Source: Cafeteria roenbergensis
Lineage: Eukaryota > Sar > Bigyra > Bicosoecida > Cafeteriaceae
Length of the DNA: 30,912 nucleotides
Reading direction: 5' to 3'
Assembly: GCA_008330645.1 (NCBI GenBank)
Contig: VLTN01000114.1
Coordinates: 1-30,912 of the forward strand
The translations under genes and the position numbers were made by a program. Of this stretch, positions 22,746-30,912 are shown in pieces. Position 1 is the first letter of the stretch. Each line of letters starts with the position of its first letter. A model generated the notes under the pieces. It did not search any database, was not told the origin of the DNA, and saw only the letters and a program-made list of their open reading frames with translations.

Positions 22746-23949
22746 TCACACGTGCCCCCCCAGCGCCTGCCGCACGTACTGCCTGCACACCTCCTGGCTC
22801 TGCCAACCGCCCAAGGTGGCCAGCGCGGCCACCGACAGCCCTGCCGCCACCGCTGCCGATGCTGACCCGATCCGGATGGAATGCCTCGACACTCGTTCGT
22901 GCGTGTGCCGTTGCAGCAGGGCCACGATATCCTCCGCCACAACCGCCTCCCCGCTCGACTTGCGCCACAGTGGCTCCTCCTCGTCCGCCCCCGCCGCCCG
23001 GCGATCGCCCAGCCACTTCGCCAACACCCGGGCCGACCCCATCCTCCTTGGGTGCGTCGCCGGGGATCCGCGCCTCGTGTGCGCCACAATCCGCACCGCC
23101 CGGCCTCTGGACGTCTTGGTCCTCGTGACCAGCTCCACGGCGAAGCCGCCTCCGGGGTCCGGCCGGACCTGCATCTGCCTCAGCAGCACCGGTCCCCGGG
23201 CTGACGTCCCATGACCCCGGGCCTCGTCCACGATATCGGAGCACCGGGACACCGTGTCCCACGCGAACCCCAGCGCCATCCGCACCGCCCTTGGTGCGGT
23301 CCTGTCCCGCACCGCTGCCTCAAACGCCTCGGCTGCCACTGCTGGCCGCGTGTCCACCCGCGGGGCCGCCCACGCCATGGCCCTGGCACTGAGGAGGGGC
23401 CAGCACCTCGTAGCGCGATCCTCCACCTCGCCCAGACACCGCACTGCCACCGCCCGCACCGACGCAATGTAGGTCGCCCTGGTGCTGGGCGCCAGCTCGC
23501 ACACCCCTCGGCAAGCCATGCCGGCGATAAGGCCCGCACAGTCATCCGCCATCCCGTGCCGAGGGGGGAACGCCCGTCTCCCGCCCGTAAACACGGCAAT
23601 ACCATCGCACCGCCGACAACGCGCCCACGCGCTTCGTCGAGGGGTTGGCCAGCGCGAGGGCCCGCCCCCAAGCTGCCCCGTGCGTCTCGGGGAGCTCGCG
23701 CCAAAGCAGGGGCGGGACGCTCTTGCCGACCCCCAGGTGGTACGCCATCGCCCAGGCTAGGGCGTCGCAAAACGCCTCTAGCCCGGCCCAAGTCCGGTCC
23801 GCCCCAACCACGTCAAAGAGGTTGGTTGGTTCGTCCGGAGCCGCGGCTGCCGCCGCGGCCGGCCGGCTCGCGCGACCCGCACGTGCGCTGCTCCCCGCAC
23901 GCCCGGTCCGCGTCCCCGCCTCCGGCTTCCGTGCCGAACCACTGCGCAT
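22746..23949 (-). CDS. tyrosine recombinase of the DIRS/Ngaro-like element, one apparent frameshift
   Basis: The frame from 23594 down encodes 282 residues with the complete tyrosine-recombinase set: Arg 117 (TVSRCSD), a Lys at about 160 (RTKTS), His 238 and Arg 241 (HSIR), Trp 264 (GGWQS) and the nucleophile Tyr 273 (RQYVRQ). Such enzymes join a circular cDNA intermediate to target DNA without target duplication. Codons 23949-23575 in another frame (TNLFDVVGADRTW … AVRWYCRVYGRETG) look like the N-terminal part. The frames would join if the six-base G run (plus strand) at about 23564-23569 were one base shorter. This start overlaps the RT-RNase H frame. About 400 residues in total is normal for the family. 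Confidence 0.8.
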
Positions 23950-25057
23950 CTGCGTCCACCGTTCGCCAAACTGGTTCGAGGAGGATGCCCTCCGCCGGCC
24001 CGCGCCTTAGCGGCCCCGCAAGCCGCCAGATGTGCTGCAAGCCTGCCGCCCACTCGGCAGAGCTCTGCCACGCGGCCCGTTGCTTGGCCAGCGCTTCTCT
24101 CGAAAGCCAGTCCGCGGCCTTGTTGTCCGCCCCCGGGATGAACCTGCTGTGCACAAAAATGCGTTTGCGCAACAGTACCTCCGCCAAGGCCTCGCCTGCC
24201 CGGTCGGCGTGCCTCGCCTTCGCCGCGGCCCTGCCTCGCAGCGCCGCGCCTGCCGCTGTCGAATCGCTGAGGAACAGCACCGTCTCGTTACACGCCGCAG
24301 ACGCGACCCACTGCACCACAGACACCGCGGTCACCAGCTCCGACCTGGCCGACTGCGGGATCGGCGCCGAATACCTGACGCGCAACGCCGTGGCTCGCAC
24401 CCCTCTGCCCACGCGCCCGTCCGCTAGCCGCCCGTTCACCGTCGTAGCGAGATCGAGAATCACTGCGCCTCCCTGTCGCCCGGAGGCGTCCGAGACCACC
24501 ACGAACCGCGGGTGATCGTCCAGGCTCTGCCGGCGCCCGATGTCATCCACCCGCCACACGGGGCGCACAAACCACGTCCGCAAGGCCCCAGCCGCCCGCT
24601 CGTGCGCCGCCGAGAACCGCGCGGAACCCGCCGAGCTCTCCCGCGCCACCTGCCACAGCCGCCTAAGCCACAGGCGCGCGGGGCTCATAACCGCCGCCAG
24701 CCATGCCAGCCGACCCAGCACGGAGCGCAGTTTGTCCACCGCCATAGAAGCGCCCTCCCGGATCTTGGCAAGGTCTGTCTCCAGCGCATCTGCCATGCTC
24801 GGAGTGAACGCGACGGTGGGTGGGTGTGCCACCGCGCTCACCCGCAGCCCGATCCAGTCCACAAAGTGCGCGCACGGGAGCAGCTTCTCTCGCGCTACCG
24901 GAAGCCCGATCGCTTGCAGAGTAGCGATCGCTCTCTCGCGAAAGGCCTCGGCTTGCTGCCGAGTCCCTCGCAGCGCCCAGATGGAGTCGTCACAGTACGC
25001 CAGACCACTGCCTCGCTCACTGCGCAGTGACGTTACCACCGCCACCATGATAGGGTT
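23813..25057 (-). pseudogene. truncated reverse transcriptase-RNase H of the DIRS/Ngaro-like element
   Basis: Open from the junction at 25057. It retains only the end of the RT palm, including the catalytic GLAYCDDSIWAL box, then the thumb/connection region. A full RNase H set follows: Asp in VVVSDASG, Glu in SELVTAV, Asp in FLSDSTAA and Asp in NKAADWLSR. Most of the RT fingers and palm is missing because a non-LTR retrotransposon 3' end is joined here, so this copy cannot encode active RT. The C-terminal tail past about 23950 overlaps the recombinase frame. Confidence 0.85.
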
Positions 25058-25298
25058 GAATGAACATCGTTGGGGGGGGTCAAAAGCTCGCAAAACCATG
25101 CCACACACTCGATTCACAGACTCACCAATCACCAATCCAGCAACTCCATCACCGATGAGTCACAAACCGCGCCAAACCCACAATCCCAGGTCTCAAATCC
25201 CAGATCCCTGCCATCACACTGCCTCGAGTCACCACACAGCCGCCCCTGCTCACCGCATACGCTCCACCTGCTGCCGGTTCTTCTCGGCGATGTTCAGA
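25058..25298 (-). mobile_element. non-LTR retrotransposon remnant with internal deletion
   Basis: 3' UTR and the last coding bases are present (to about 25276, CTCCACCTGCTGCCG). They are followed by about 20 nt, TTCTTCTCGGCGATGTTC, that match the start of the RT region of the long copy (about 29640-29656). A large internal deletion, or a jump in reverse transcription, best explains this. The 5' edge meets the next copy at 25298. Confidence 0.75.
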
Positions 25299-25822
25299 TG
25301 AACATCGTTGGGGGGGGTCAAGAACTCGCGTAACCATGCCACACACTCGATTCACAGACTCACCAATCACCAATCCAGCAACTCCATCACCGATGAATCA
25401 CAAACCGCGCCAAACCCACAATCCCAAGTCTCAAATCCCAGATCCCTGCCATCGCACTGCCACGAGTCGCCAATCAGCCGCCCCTGCTCACCGCATACGC
25501 TCCACCTGCTGCCGCAGGTACTGCGTCTGCCCGATCAGCTGGGTCGCCAGTCCCTTGGCGATGACCTCGTTCAGCCTCGACAGCCAGCGGAAGGCCCAGC
25601 GCGCACGCTCCCTCGGCCGGTCACCGAAGGCCGTGTCCGCCACCTTCTTGAGGAAGGCGAAGGCCGCCGGTCCCATGCGTCCCGTGGTCGTGATGACGAA
25701 GGGCACAATGGAGCTCAAGTTGTCCTTTGTAGCTGAGCTCTTCTTGTACTCCCTCATCTTGTCATTCTCACGGCGCTCGAGAAAGGCGTCCATGCTCTGC
25801 AGGCCCTGCGTCACGTAGGACT
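25299..25822 (-). mobile_element. 5'-truncated non-LTR retrotransposon copy
   Basis: Contains the 3' terminus, UTR and the last about 110 codons of the protein (25488-25822: SYVTQGLQSMDAFLERRE … LRQQVERMR), nearly identical to the long copy. Cut at CACGTAGGACT (25822) and joined directly to the 3' end of the long copy. Confidence 0.85.
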
Positions 25823-26013
25823 GAATGAACATCGTTGGGGGGGGTCGAAAACTCGCGTTACCATGCCACACACTCGATTCACAGACTCACCAATCACCAA
25901 TCCAGCAACTCCATCACCGATGAGTCACAAACCGCGCCAAACCACAATCCCAAGTCTCAAGTCCCAGATCACTCCCATCACACTGCCACGAGTCGCCAAT
26001 CAGCCGCCCCTGC

Positions 26014-29000
26014 TCACCGCATACGCTCCACCTGCTGTCGCAGGTACTGCGTCTGCCCGATCAGCTGGGTCGCCAGTCCCTTGGCGATGACCTCGTTCAG
26101 CCTCGACAGCCAGCGAAAGGCCCAGCGCGCACGCTCCCTCGGCCGGTCACCAAAGGCCGTGTCCGCCACCTTCTTGAGGAAGGCGAAGGCCGCCGGTCCC
26201 ATGCGTCCCGTGGTCGTGATGACGAAGGGCACAATGGAGCTCATGTTGTCCTTTGTAGCTGAGCTCTTCTTGTACTCCCTCATCTTGTCATTCTCACGGC
26301 GCTCGAGAAAGGCGTCCATGTTCTGCAGGCCCTGCGTCACGTAGGACTTGCTCACCGCCGAGGTGATCTGCACGTCGACGAGACAGGTGGTCTCGAAGTC
26401 GACGTGCACCCGCAGGTCCGGTCGCTTGCGCGCGGCCTCGCTGGACCCCGGCTGGGACCCGAAGCGCGTCTGCCCGTCCTGCCAGCTGGAGGGCTCCACC
26501 ACCGACTGTAGTCCCGCCGAGCGCACCGCCGCGTGCAGGACGTCGCGGACGTCGTTGTGCGCCCGGATGGTGGAGCCCTTGCCGCAGCGGCAGCGTGCCA
26601 GGTGGTGTGCCACGCCCGAGACCCCGCCGATGTGGACGGTGCCTCTCGCGGTGGTGTCCCGCTGCACGCACGCGCAGTTGATCGACACGCCGTCTGGCAC
26701 CACGTGGTCGGCCTCGGAGGCTCCGATGCGGTAGCGTTCCACCACCGCGAACTCCTCGTCTGTGAGCCCGCGGGGCCCCATCATCGTGTTGCGGAGCCAG
26801 TAGTGCGTTCCCGGCACGCACGCCTCTCGGAACGCGACCAGGTCGCTCATGACGCGCAGCATGGCCGGGTCGTCGATGTTGGCGACACGCTTCTCCGGCG
26901 TGTCCTTGGCCAGCGCCTCGGCCCTGCAGCGTGCTGTGCAGGCCCTGCGCGCCTTGGCCAGCCGGCGCAGGAAGACGCACTCGTGCTTGATGCGCAGCAT
27001 GTCATCGTGGTGCAGCACCATCTTGCGCTGCCAGGGCGCCTCGGTCTGCTCGTTCGCCCGCGCCGTCACCCCGTCGCCGTACAGGCACTTGCGGAGCTTG
27101 GCCTTCAGCTCGCCCGGCAGCTTACCCAGGGTGTCGGGCAAGAAGCCCTCGAACCCTGTCGCTGCGGCCAGGCAGCGGGCTCCCTTGCAGGCCCTGATGA
27201 ACTCCTCCACCAGGTTTGCAGTTGCCTCCATGTCATCCGACGACTCGTCGTCAGATCCGAGCTCCATCATCGCCTCCAGCGCCAGCTCCTCGATCTCGGC
27301 GCGCAGCTCTTCCAGGCCCTCGACAGCCCCCGCGATGTCCGACCTCCACACGTGCGCCAGCTGGTAGCGCTTCTTCACCCTGGCGTCATGAAGGTCGGCC
27401 TCCTTGCCCACGACGCAGTCCTTGTCCGGCCTGAAGTACCGTGCCTCGGTGCAGGCGTCCTTGTACTCCTTGCTGTCCCGCTCGTAGTCCCGGTAGGCTC
27501 CCTTGGCGACCTCCTCGCATCGCAGCAGGATGTCGCCCACCTCCTTGGTCGCATCGCTGCGGTCTGAGCGCTTCAGCGCCCGCATCACGAGTTTCTTGAG
27601 CGAGATGCCCTTCCAGTTGGGGTCGTTGCCGTCCGCGTCCGCGTCGGGTCCGTCCCTGGCCAACCCGATCGCCGGCGTTTGCCTGACCGAGTAGACCTGT
27701 GCCGCATCCGCTCTCGGCTGTGCGGCATCAGATGTCTCTTGGCCGCTTGGAGCGCCAGCCGCACTAGCTGCCGCTGCGCCGCCGCCGCTCGTCGTCATCT
27801 CGGTCGCCGCTCCCGCCGCGCTGGCGGCAGCCGCACCTCCGCCGACCGTCTGGCCTCCGCTTGTCGGTGTTGGCTGATGCCCCGGTTCAGCCGCTCCCCC
27901 CGTACCGCTGACGAGCCACCCATCCAGCGTACCTGCAAGCTGCTGCCCGTGCGCCGGCCCCTCCTCGCAGTCCTCCTTGGACTCGCTCTCTCCGACCGCC
28001 GGGTGGTCCACCCACGGCGTGCCGCCCGCTGCAGCAGCCGCCGCACCCGACTCATCCTCCGCTTCCGCCTCGCCGGCGTTGGCTGGTCCCGCTCCGGCAC
28101 CACTCCCCGACGCCGCTTCGCCTCCGCCTCCACCAGTGCCGGGTCCGTCGAGGGCCTCCTCCGGCGGTGGTGCCATCTCGAACCGCCCTTTCCGCATGTC
28201 CCGAACGGCCTCGATGAAGCCCGCTGCCGCCTCGAAGCGGAACTGCGCTACGCCAGGCAGGCCCATGCCCCCGGCTTTGCAGCCCTTGCTCAGCATCTTT
28301 GCCAGCCTCATCTGAGCGTAGCCTCCCTTCTTCAAGGCCGGGTTGGACGCTGCCGATGCGAGCCGAGTCACACCGTCGGCTTCCCGGCCCAGGAGCGCCC
28401 ACCACGCCTCCCGCCTTGCGTGCTCGTCCGGCAGCCCCCGAACAAGCGCCTCGATGGCCTTGGACATGGCCTCACGGAAGCCGTCCTCGGTCACCGTGCA
28501 CATCTCGTCCGAGAGCGCGTGGCCGATCGCATCCAGCTCCGTCTTGTGCGCTACTGCCGACAGGTTGGCCAGCAGCGCCGCATGGAACACCGCCAGCTCC
28601 TGGCCCGCCGCCGCACCCGCTGCTCTGTGCAGGTAGCTGAACTTCTGGCCCACCACCGACAGCAGCAGGTGGTGCGCCCGCTTGAGCCCGCAGACCTCGA
28701 TGCCCGCGAGCAGGCGCTCCGCGGCCGGCCCAAACTCTTTCTCCAGTCGCTTCATCGAGTGCTCAAGTGCCACCTCCGGCGGGAGTTCCTCCCCCACAGG
28801 ACACTGCAGCACCGCCACGCTCCGTTCGGTGAGGTGGCACCCCTCCAGCACCGAGGGTGGGGACCCTGGATCGTCCCTACTCCGCTTCATCTCCCGCCAA
28901 ATTCTGGCTTTGGTTCTCTCGAGCTGTCCTCGCTTGCACAGCACCTGGGTCTTGTCGGCGTTCATCCGCAGCCCCACCGTGCTGAGCCGCTCGGCCAGCA

Positions 29001-29691
29001 TCTGGGCTGCCTTGAAGGCGCTCCTCCTCGGGCCCACGAGCGTCGTGTCGTCGGCCATCTGCAAGATGAGCACATCTGGGAAGGCGCGCCTCACCTCGTC
29101 CACCAGGGGGTGCACTGCGATCGCAAACAGTGCGCCCGCTGCCGGGTCGCCTTGACGCACGCCCCTGTTGGACTCCAGCTCAAAGACCTCGCCCTCGTCC
29201 GTGGCAAAGAGGAGCGGGCTGGACGAGCCGTACAGCGCCAGCACCGCCGGCACGAGCTTCTCGTCCAACCGCCGCACCTCCTCGATCATCGCGCGCCTGG
29301 AGACGGAGTTGTAGGCGTTGGCCATGTCCAACGCTACCACCACCGTTCTGATCTCTCCCTCCTCGAACGCGGTGCGGACAGCATGGACCAGCCTGCACGA
29401 CCCGTCTCGGCAGCCCAGGAACTGGAAGCGCAGCTGGTCCAGCAGTCCGTGCTTCCCCAGGATGGTGTTCACCACCTTGCCCACCAGCTTGCCCAGGCCC
29501 GAGACCATGGCCACCGGCCTGATCTTGCCGTTGCCCTTGGGGATCGCCATCAGGGTTGACGACCCTAGGACCCTGCGCTCCTCGGCAGAGAGGTCGTTCC
29601 TCAACGCCCTTCGGACAAATGACACGAGCGCATCCAGGTCCTTCTCGGCGATGTTCTCCAGCTGCTTCGCGACCATGCCGTCCGGGCCCAC
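26014..29691 (-). CDS. reverse transcriptase/endonuclease protein of the non-LTR retrotransposon
   Basis: 1225 open codons. The RT has LDMANAYNSV (catalytic Asp 122), GVRQGDP (177-183) and MADDTTL (Asp 214 and 215). Then come a thumb/linker, a low-complexity Gly/Ala/Ser region (about residues 510-660) and a C-terminal part with a Cys/His knuckle (CRCGKG … RAHNDVRDVLHAAVRSAG). A restriction-like endonuclease signature follows: RPD at 1090-1092 and Asp 1106 in LVDVQIT. The protein nicks target DNA and copies its RNA there. Coding sequence continues upstream to 30195 in other frames (SELREMVSAAIQS about 29710-29765; SEHVRWRSEPTW … EDEVVDGTVEE above that), needing two frameshifts near 29700 and 29770. 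No true N-terminal start is present. Confidence 0.85.
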   Translation of the reverse strand: MGPDGMVAKQLENIAEKDLDALVSFVRRALRNDLSAEERRVLGSSTLMAIPKGNGKIRPVAMVSGLGKLVGKVVNTILGKHGLLDQLRFQFLGCRDGSCRLVHAVRTAFEEGEIRTVVVALDMANAYNSVSRRAMIEEVRRLDEKLVPAVLALYGSSSPLLFATDEGEVFELESNRGVRQGDPAAGALFAIAVHPLVDEVRRAFPDVLILQMADDTTLVGPRRSAFKAAQMLAERLSTVGLRMNADKTQVLCKRGQLERTKARIWREMKRSRDDPGSPPSVLEGCHLTERSVAVLQCPVGEELPPEVALEHSMKRLEKEFGPAAERLLAGIEVCGLKRAHHLLLSVVGQKFSYLHRAAGAAAGQELAVFHAALLANLSAVAHKTELDAIGHALSDEMCTVTEDGFREAMSKAIEALVRGLPDEHARREAWWALLGREADGVTRLASAASNPALKKGGYAQMRLAKMLSKGCKAGGMGLPGVAQFRFEAAAGFIEAVRDMRKGRFEMAPPPEEALDGPGTGGGGGEAASGSGAGAGPANAGEAEAEDESGAAAAAAGGTPWVDHPAVGESESKEDCEEGPAHGQQLAGTLDGWLVSGTGGAAEPGHQPTPTSGGQTVGGGAAAASAAGAATEMTTSGGGAAAASAAGAPSGQETSDAAQPRADAAQVYSVRQTPAIGLARDGPDADADGNDPNWKGISLKKLVMRALKRSDRSDATKEVGDILLRCEEVAKGAYRDYERDSKEYKDACTEARYFRPDKDCVVGKEADLHDARVKKRYQLAHVWRSDIAGAVEGLEELRAEIEELALEAMMELGSDDESSDDMEATANLVEEFIRACKGARCLAAATGFEGFLPDTLGKLPGELKAKLRKCLYGDGVTARANEQTEAPWQRKMVLHHDDMLRIKHECVFLRRLAKARRACTARCRAEALAKDTPEKRVANIDDPAMLRVMSDLVAFREACVPGTHYWLRNTMMGPRGLTDEEFAVVERYRIGASEADHVVPDGVSINCACVQRDTTARGTVHIGGVSGVAHHLARCRCGKGSTIRAHNDVRDVLHAAVRSAGLQSVVEPSSWQDGQTRFGSQPGSSEAARKRPDLRVHVDFETTCLVDVQITSAVSKSYVTQGLQNMDAFLERRENDKMREYKKSSATKDNMSSIVPFVITTTGRMGPAAFAFLKKVADTAFGDRPRERARWAFRWLSRLNEVIAKGLATQLIGQTQYLRQQVERMR

Positions 29692-30195
29692 GGCCTTCTT
29701 GTGTGCGGCATCGACTGAATCGCCGCCGACACCATTTCCCGGAGCTCGGAGTCGGTGAGGTCCGGCGCTTCTCCTCCACTGTGCCGTCGACCACCTCGTC
29801 CTCGCTCGGGTGCAGGTTCATCAACGCTTCCAGCGTCTCCCTGTCCTGCGCGACGGTGCCCGCCGATGCCATGCTCTTCGCCAGGTCCTTGGCGGAAGTG
29901 CCGTTTTGACGCCGCAGATACGCCTTCAGGGCCGCTACCGTGGTGAGCTGCACCCTTATTCCCGCCGCTTGCTCGACGGTCGGGTGGCCCTCCGCGTTGC
30001 CTCTGCGCCCAGCACCCGCCAGGGACGCCGCCGCTGCCATGGTGCCATGCCAGGTGGGCTCTGAGCGCCACCGCACGTGCTCGCTCACCGCCTTGCGCTG
30101 CCGCAGTTTGTCCGCGGCAAAAGGCCTGGTGCTGCCGGAGCCAGCGGCACGTGCTACCGCTCACACCACTTCTTGCGCTGACCGTCAGTGTCGTT
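29692..30195 (-). pseudogene. frameshifted N-terminal part of the retrotransposon protein
   Basis: Two frames carry the upstream protein: about 30088-29775 (TVAALKAYLRRQNGTSAKDL, LEALMNLHPSEDE) and about 29770-29705 (APDLTDSELREMVSAAIQS), which then lead into GPDGMVAKQLE of the main frame. Each shift is a single base. The region corresponds to the pre-RT N-terminal domain and lacks its beginning. Confidence 0.6.
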
Positions 30196-30912
30196 GAATG
30201 AACATCGTTGGGGGGGTCAAAAACTCGCGTAACCATGCCACACACTCGATTCACAGACTCACCAATCACCAATCCAGCAACTCCATCACCGATGAATCAC
30301 AAACCGCGCCAAACCCACAATCCCAAGTCCCAAGTCCCAGATCACTCCCATCACACTTCCCCGAGTCGCCAATCAGCCGCCCCCTGCTCACCGCAAACGC
30401 TCCACCTGCTGTCGCAGGTACTGCGTCTGCCCGATCAGCTGGGTCGCCAGTCCCTTGGCGATGACCTCGTTCAGCCCTCGACAGCCAGCGGAAGGCCCAG
30501 CGCGCACGCTCCCTCGGCCGGTCACCGAAGGCCGTGTCCGCCACCTTCTTGAGGAAGGCGAAGGCCGCCGTCCCATGCGTCCCGTGGTCGTGATGACGAA
30601 GGGCACAATGGAGCTCATGTTGTCCTTTGTAAGCTGAGCTCTTCTTGCACTCCCTCATCTTGTCATTCTCACGGCGCTCGAGAAAGGCGTCCATGTTCTG
30701 CAGGCCCTGCGTCACGTAGGACTTGCTCACTGCCGAGGTGATCTGCAACGTCGACGAGACAGGTGGTCTCGAAGTCGACGTGCACCCGCAGGTCCGGTCG
30801 CTTGCGCGCGGCCTCGCTGGACCCGGCTGGGACCCGAAGCGCGTCTGCCCGTCCTGCCAGCTGGAGGGGCTCCACCACCGACTGTAGTCCCGCCGAGCGC
30901 ACCGCCGCGTGC
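30196..30912 (-). mobile_element. fourth non-LTR retrotransposon copy, running off the window
   Basis: Same 3' terminus and UTR, then the end of the protein reading back as far as the endonuclease and zinc-knuckle region at 30912. Compared with 26014-26540 of the long copy it differs at about six single-base length positions (for example CAGCCCTCG, GCCGCCGTCCC, TTTGTAAGC, CTGCAACGTCG, GGACCCGG, GGAGGGGCTCC) but at only about four substitutions. The coding frame is therefore broken repeatedly. Confidence 0.85.

Larger units (their letters stand above)
22003..25057 (-). mobile_element. 5'-truncated DIRS/Ngaro-like tyrosine-recombinase retrotransposon
   Basis: On the minus strand the order is RT-RNase H (23813-25057), tyrosine recombinase (22746-23949), repeat B1 (22489-22643), repeat A2 (22179-22488), repeat B2 (22003-22158). 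A downstream B1-A2-B2 arrangement is characteristic of Ngaro-type split direct repeats, with A1 normally at the 5' end. Here the 5' part, including most of the RT palm and A1, is cut by the 3' end of a non-LTR retrotransposon at about 25058. The element abuts the right end of the AT-rich virus-like block. Confidence 0.8.
25823..30195 (-). mobile_element. long non-LTR retrotransposon with restriction-like endonuclease
   Basis: 4.4 kb on the minus strand: coding region 30195-26014, 3' UTR, and terminus CCCCCCCCAACGATGTTCATTC at 25823. The 5' end is cut by the 3' terminus of a further copy at 30196. The RT followed by a C-terminal zinc-knuckle and PD-(D/E)XK-like endonuclease places it among endonuclease-bearing LINEs of the R2/CRE-like grade rather than the AP-endonuclease type. 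There is no poly(A) tail; the end is a short TTCA-rich tail. Confidence 0.85.

Noticed and set aside
23211-24515. 434-codon plus-strand frame
   Set aside because: Antisense to the tyrosine recombinase and RNase H, which carry intact catalytic motifs on the other strand.
27679-29559. 626-codon plus-strand frame
   Set aside because: Antisense to the retrotransposon reverse transcriptase; Arg/His/Leu-rich shadow with no domain.
1-30912. CRISPR arrays, rRNA genes and bacterial-type operons
   Set aside because: No regularly spaced short repeats, rRNA-like sequence or Shine-Dalgarno-driven gene clusters were seen; splicing and retroelements indicate a eukaryote.

Overview
The window looks like nuclear DNA of a GC-rich unicellular eukaryote. 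It has spliced exons with GTGAGT donors and CAG acceptors, three kinds of eukaryotic retroelement or repeat debris, and tandem gene copies. Into this is set one sharply AT-rich block of about 9.6 kb (12369-22002) that reads like an endogenous small DNA virus or Polinton-like element. The host species cannot be named from the sequence. The combination of a GC-rich protist genome, AT-rich viral insert and DIRS/Ngaro-type retrotransposon attached to the viral insert resembles what is known for virophage-like elements in the flagellate Cafeteria, but the gene set here is not that of Mavirus.

Layout. 1-473: GC-rich sequence without a recognisable gene. 474-810: a partial, inverted copy of a dispersed element whose fuller copy lies at 3217-3743. 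813-2789: seven tandem exon-intron units, each exon about 99 nt and encoding one 33-residue ankyrin repeat; several exons carry 1-base indels. 3089-3841: a fragment of a non-LTR retrotransposon 3' end split by the 527-bp dispersed element. 3844-4493: a long imperfect palindrome (MITE-like). 4499-12053: a tandem array, with a period near 2.785 kb, of a 640-residue protein of unknown function. Copy 1 is 5'-truncated, copy 2 intact, copy 3 frameshifted. 12054-12368: another non-LTR 3' fragment.

12369-22002: the AT-rich element. It encodes an SF3 (D5-like) helicase followed by a coiled-coil protein, a short family-B DNA polymerase-like protein, a DD35E integrase with a chromodomain-like tail, a small protein resembling a family shared by large algal viruses, a U1-type zinc finger, a P-loop-like protein, a candidate jelly-roll capsid protein and several unknown small proteins. 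Six genes are preceded, 35-42 bp before the ATG, by a near-identical AGTACTTAAAGA-type motif followed by a CTATAG-like block. The capsid-like, P-loop and integrase genes lack it, which suggests two expression classes. A plausible reading is early replication genes on the left, integration genes in the middle and virion genes on the right.

22003-25057: a DIRS/Ngaro-like retrotransposon on the minus strand, with a truncated RT-RNase H, a tyrosine recombinase and a B1-A2-B2 split-repeat terminus. A second copy of its 310-bp A repeat (19531-19840) interrupts a gene of the viral element. 25058-30912: four head-to-tail minus-strand copies of one non-LTR retrotransposon with a restriction-like endonuclease. 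One is long, two are 3' remnants and one runs off the window.

Single-base homopolymer length differences recur throughout (ankyrin exons, tandem gene copy 3, helicase, integrase, tyrosine recombinase, and especially the last 700 bp). Many apparent frameshifts may therefore be residual long-read errors rather than true decay.
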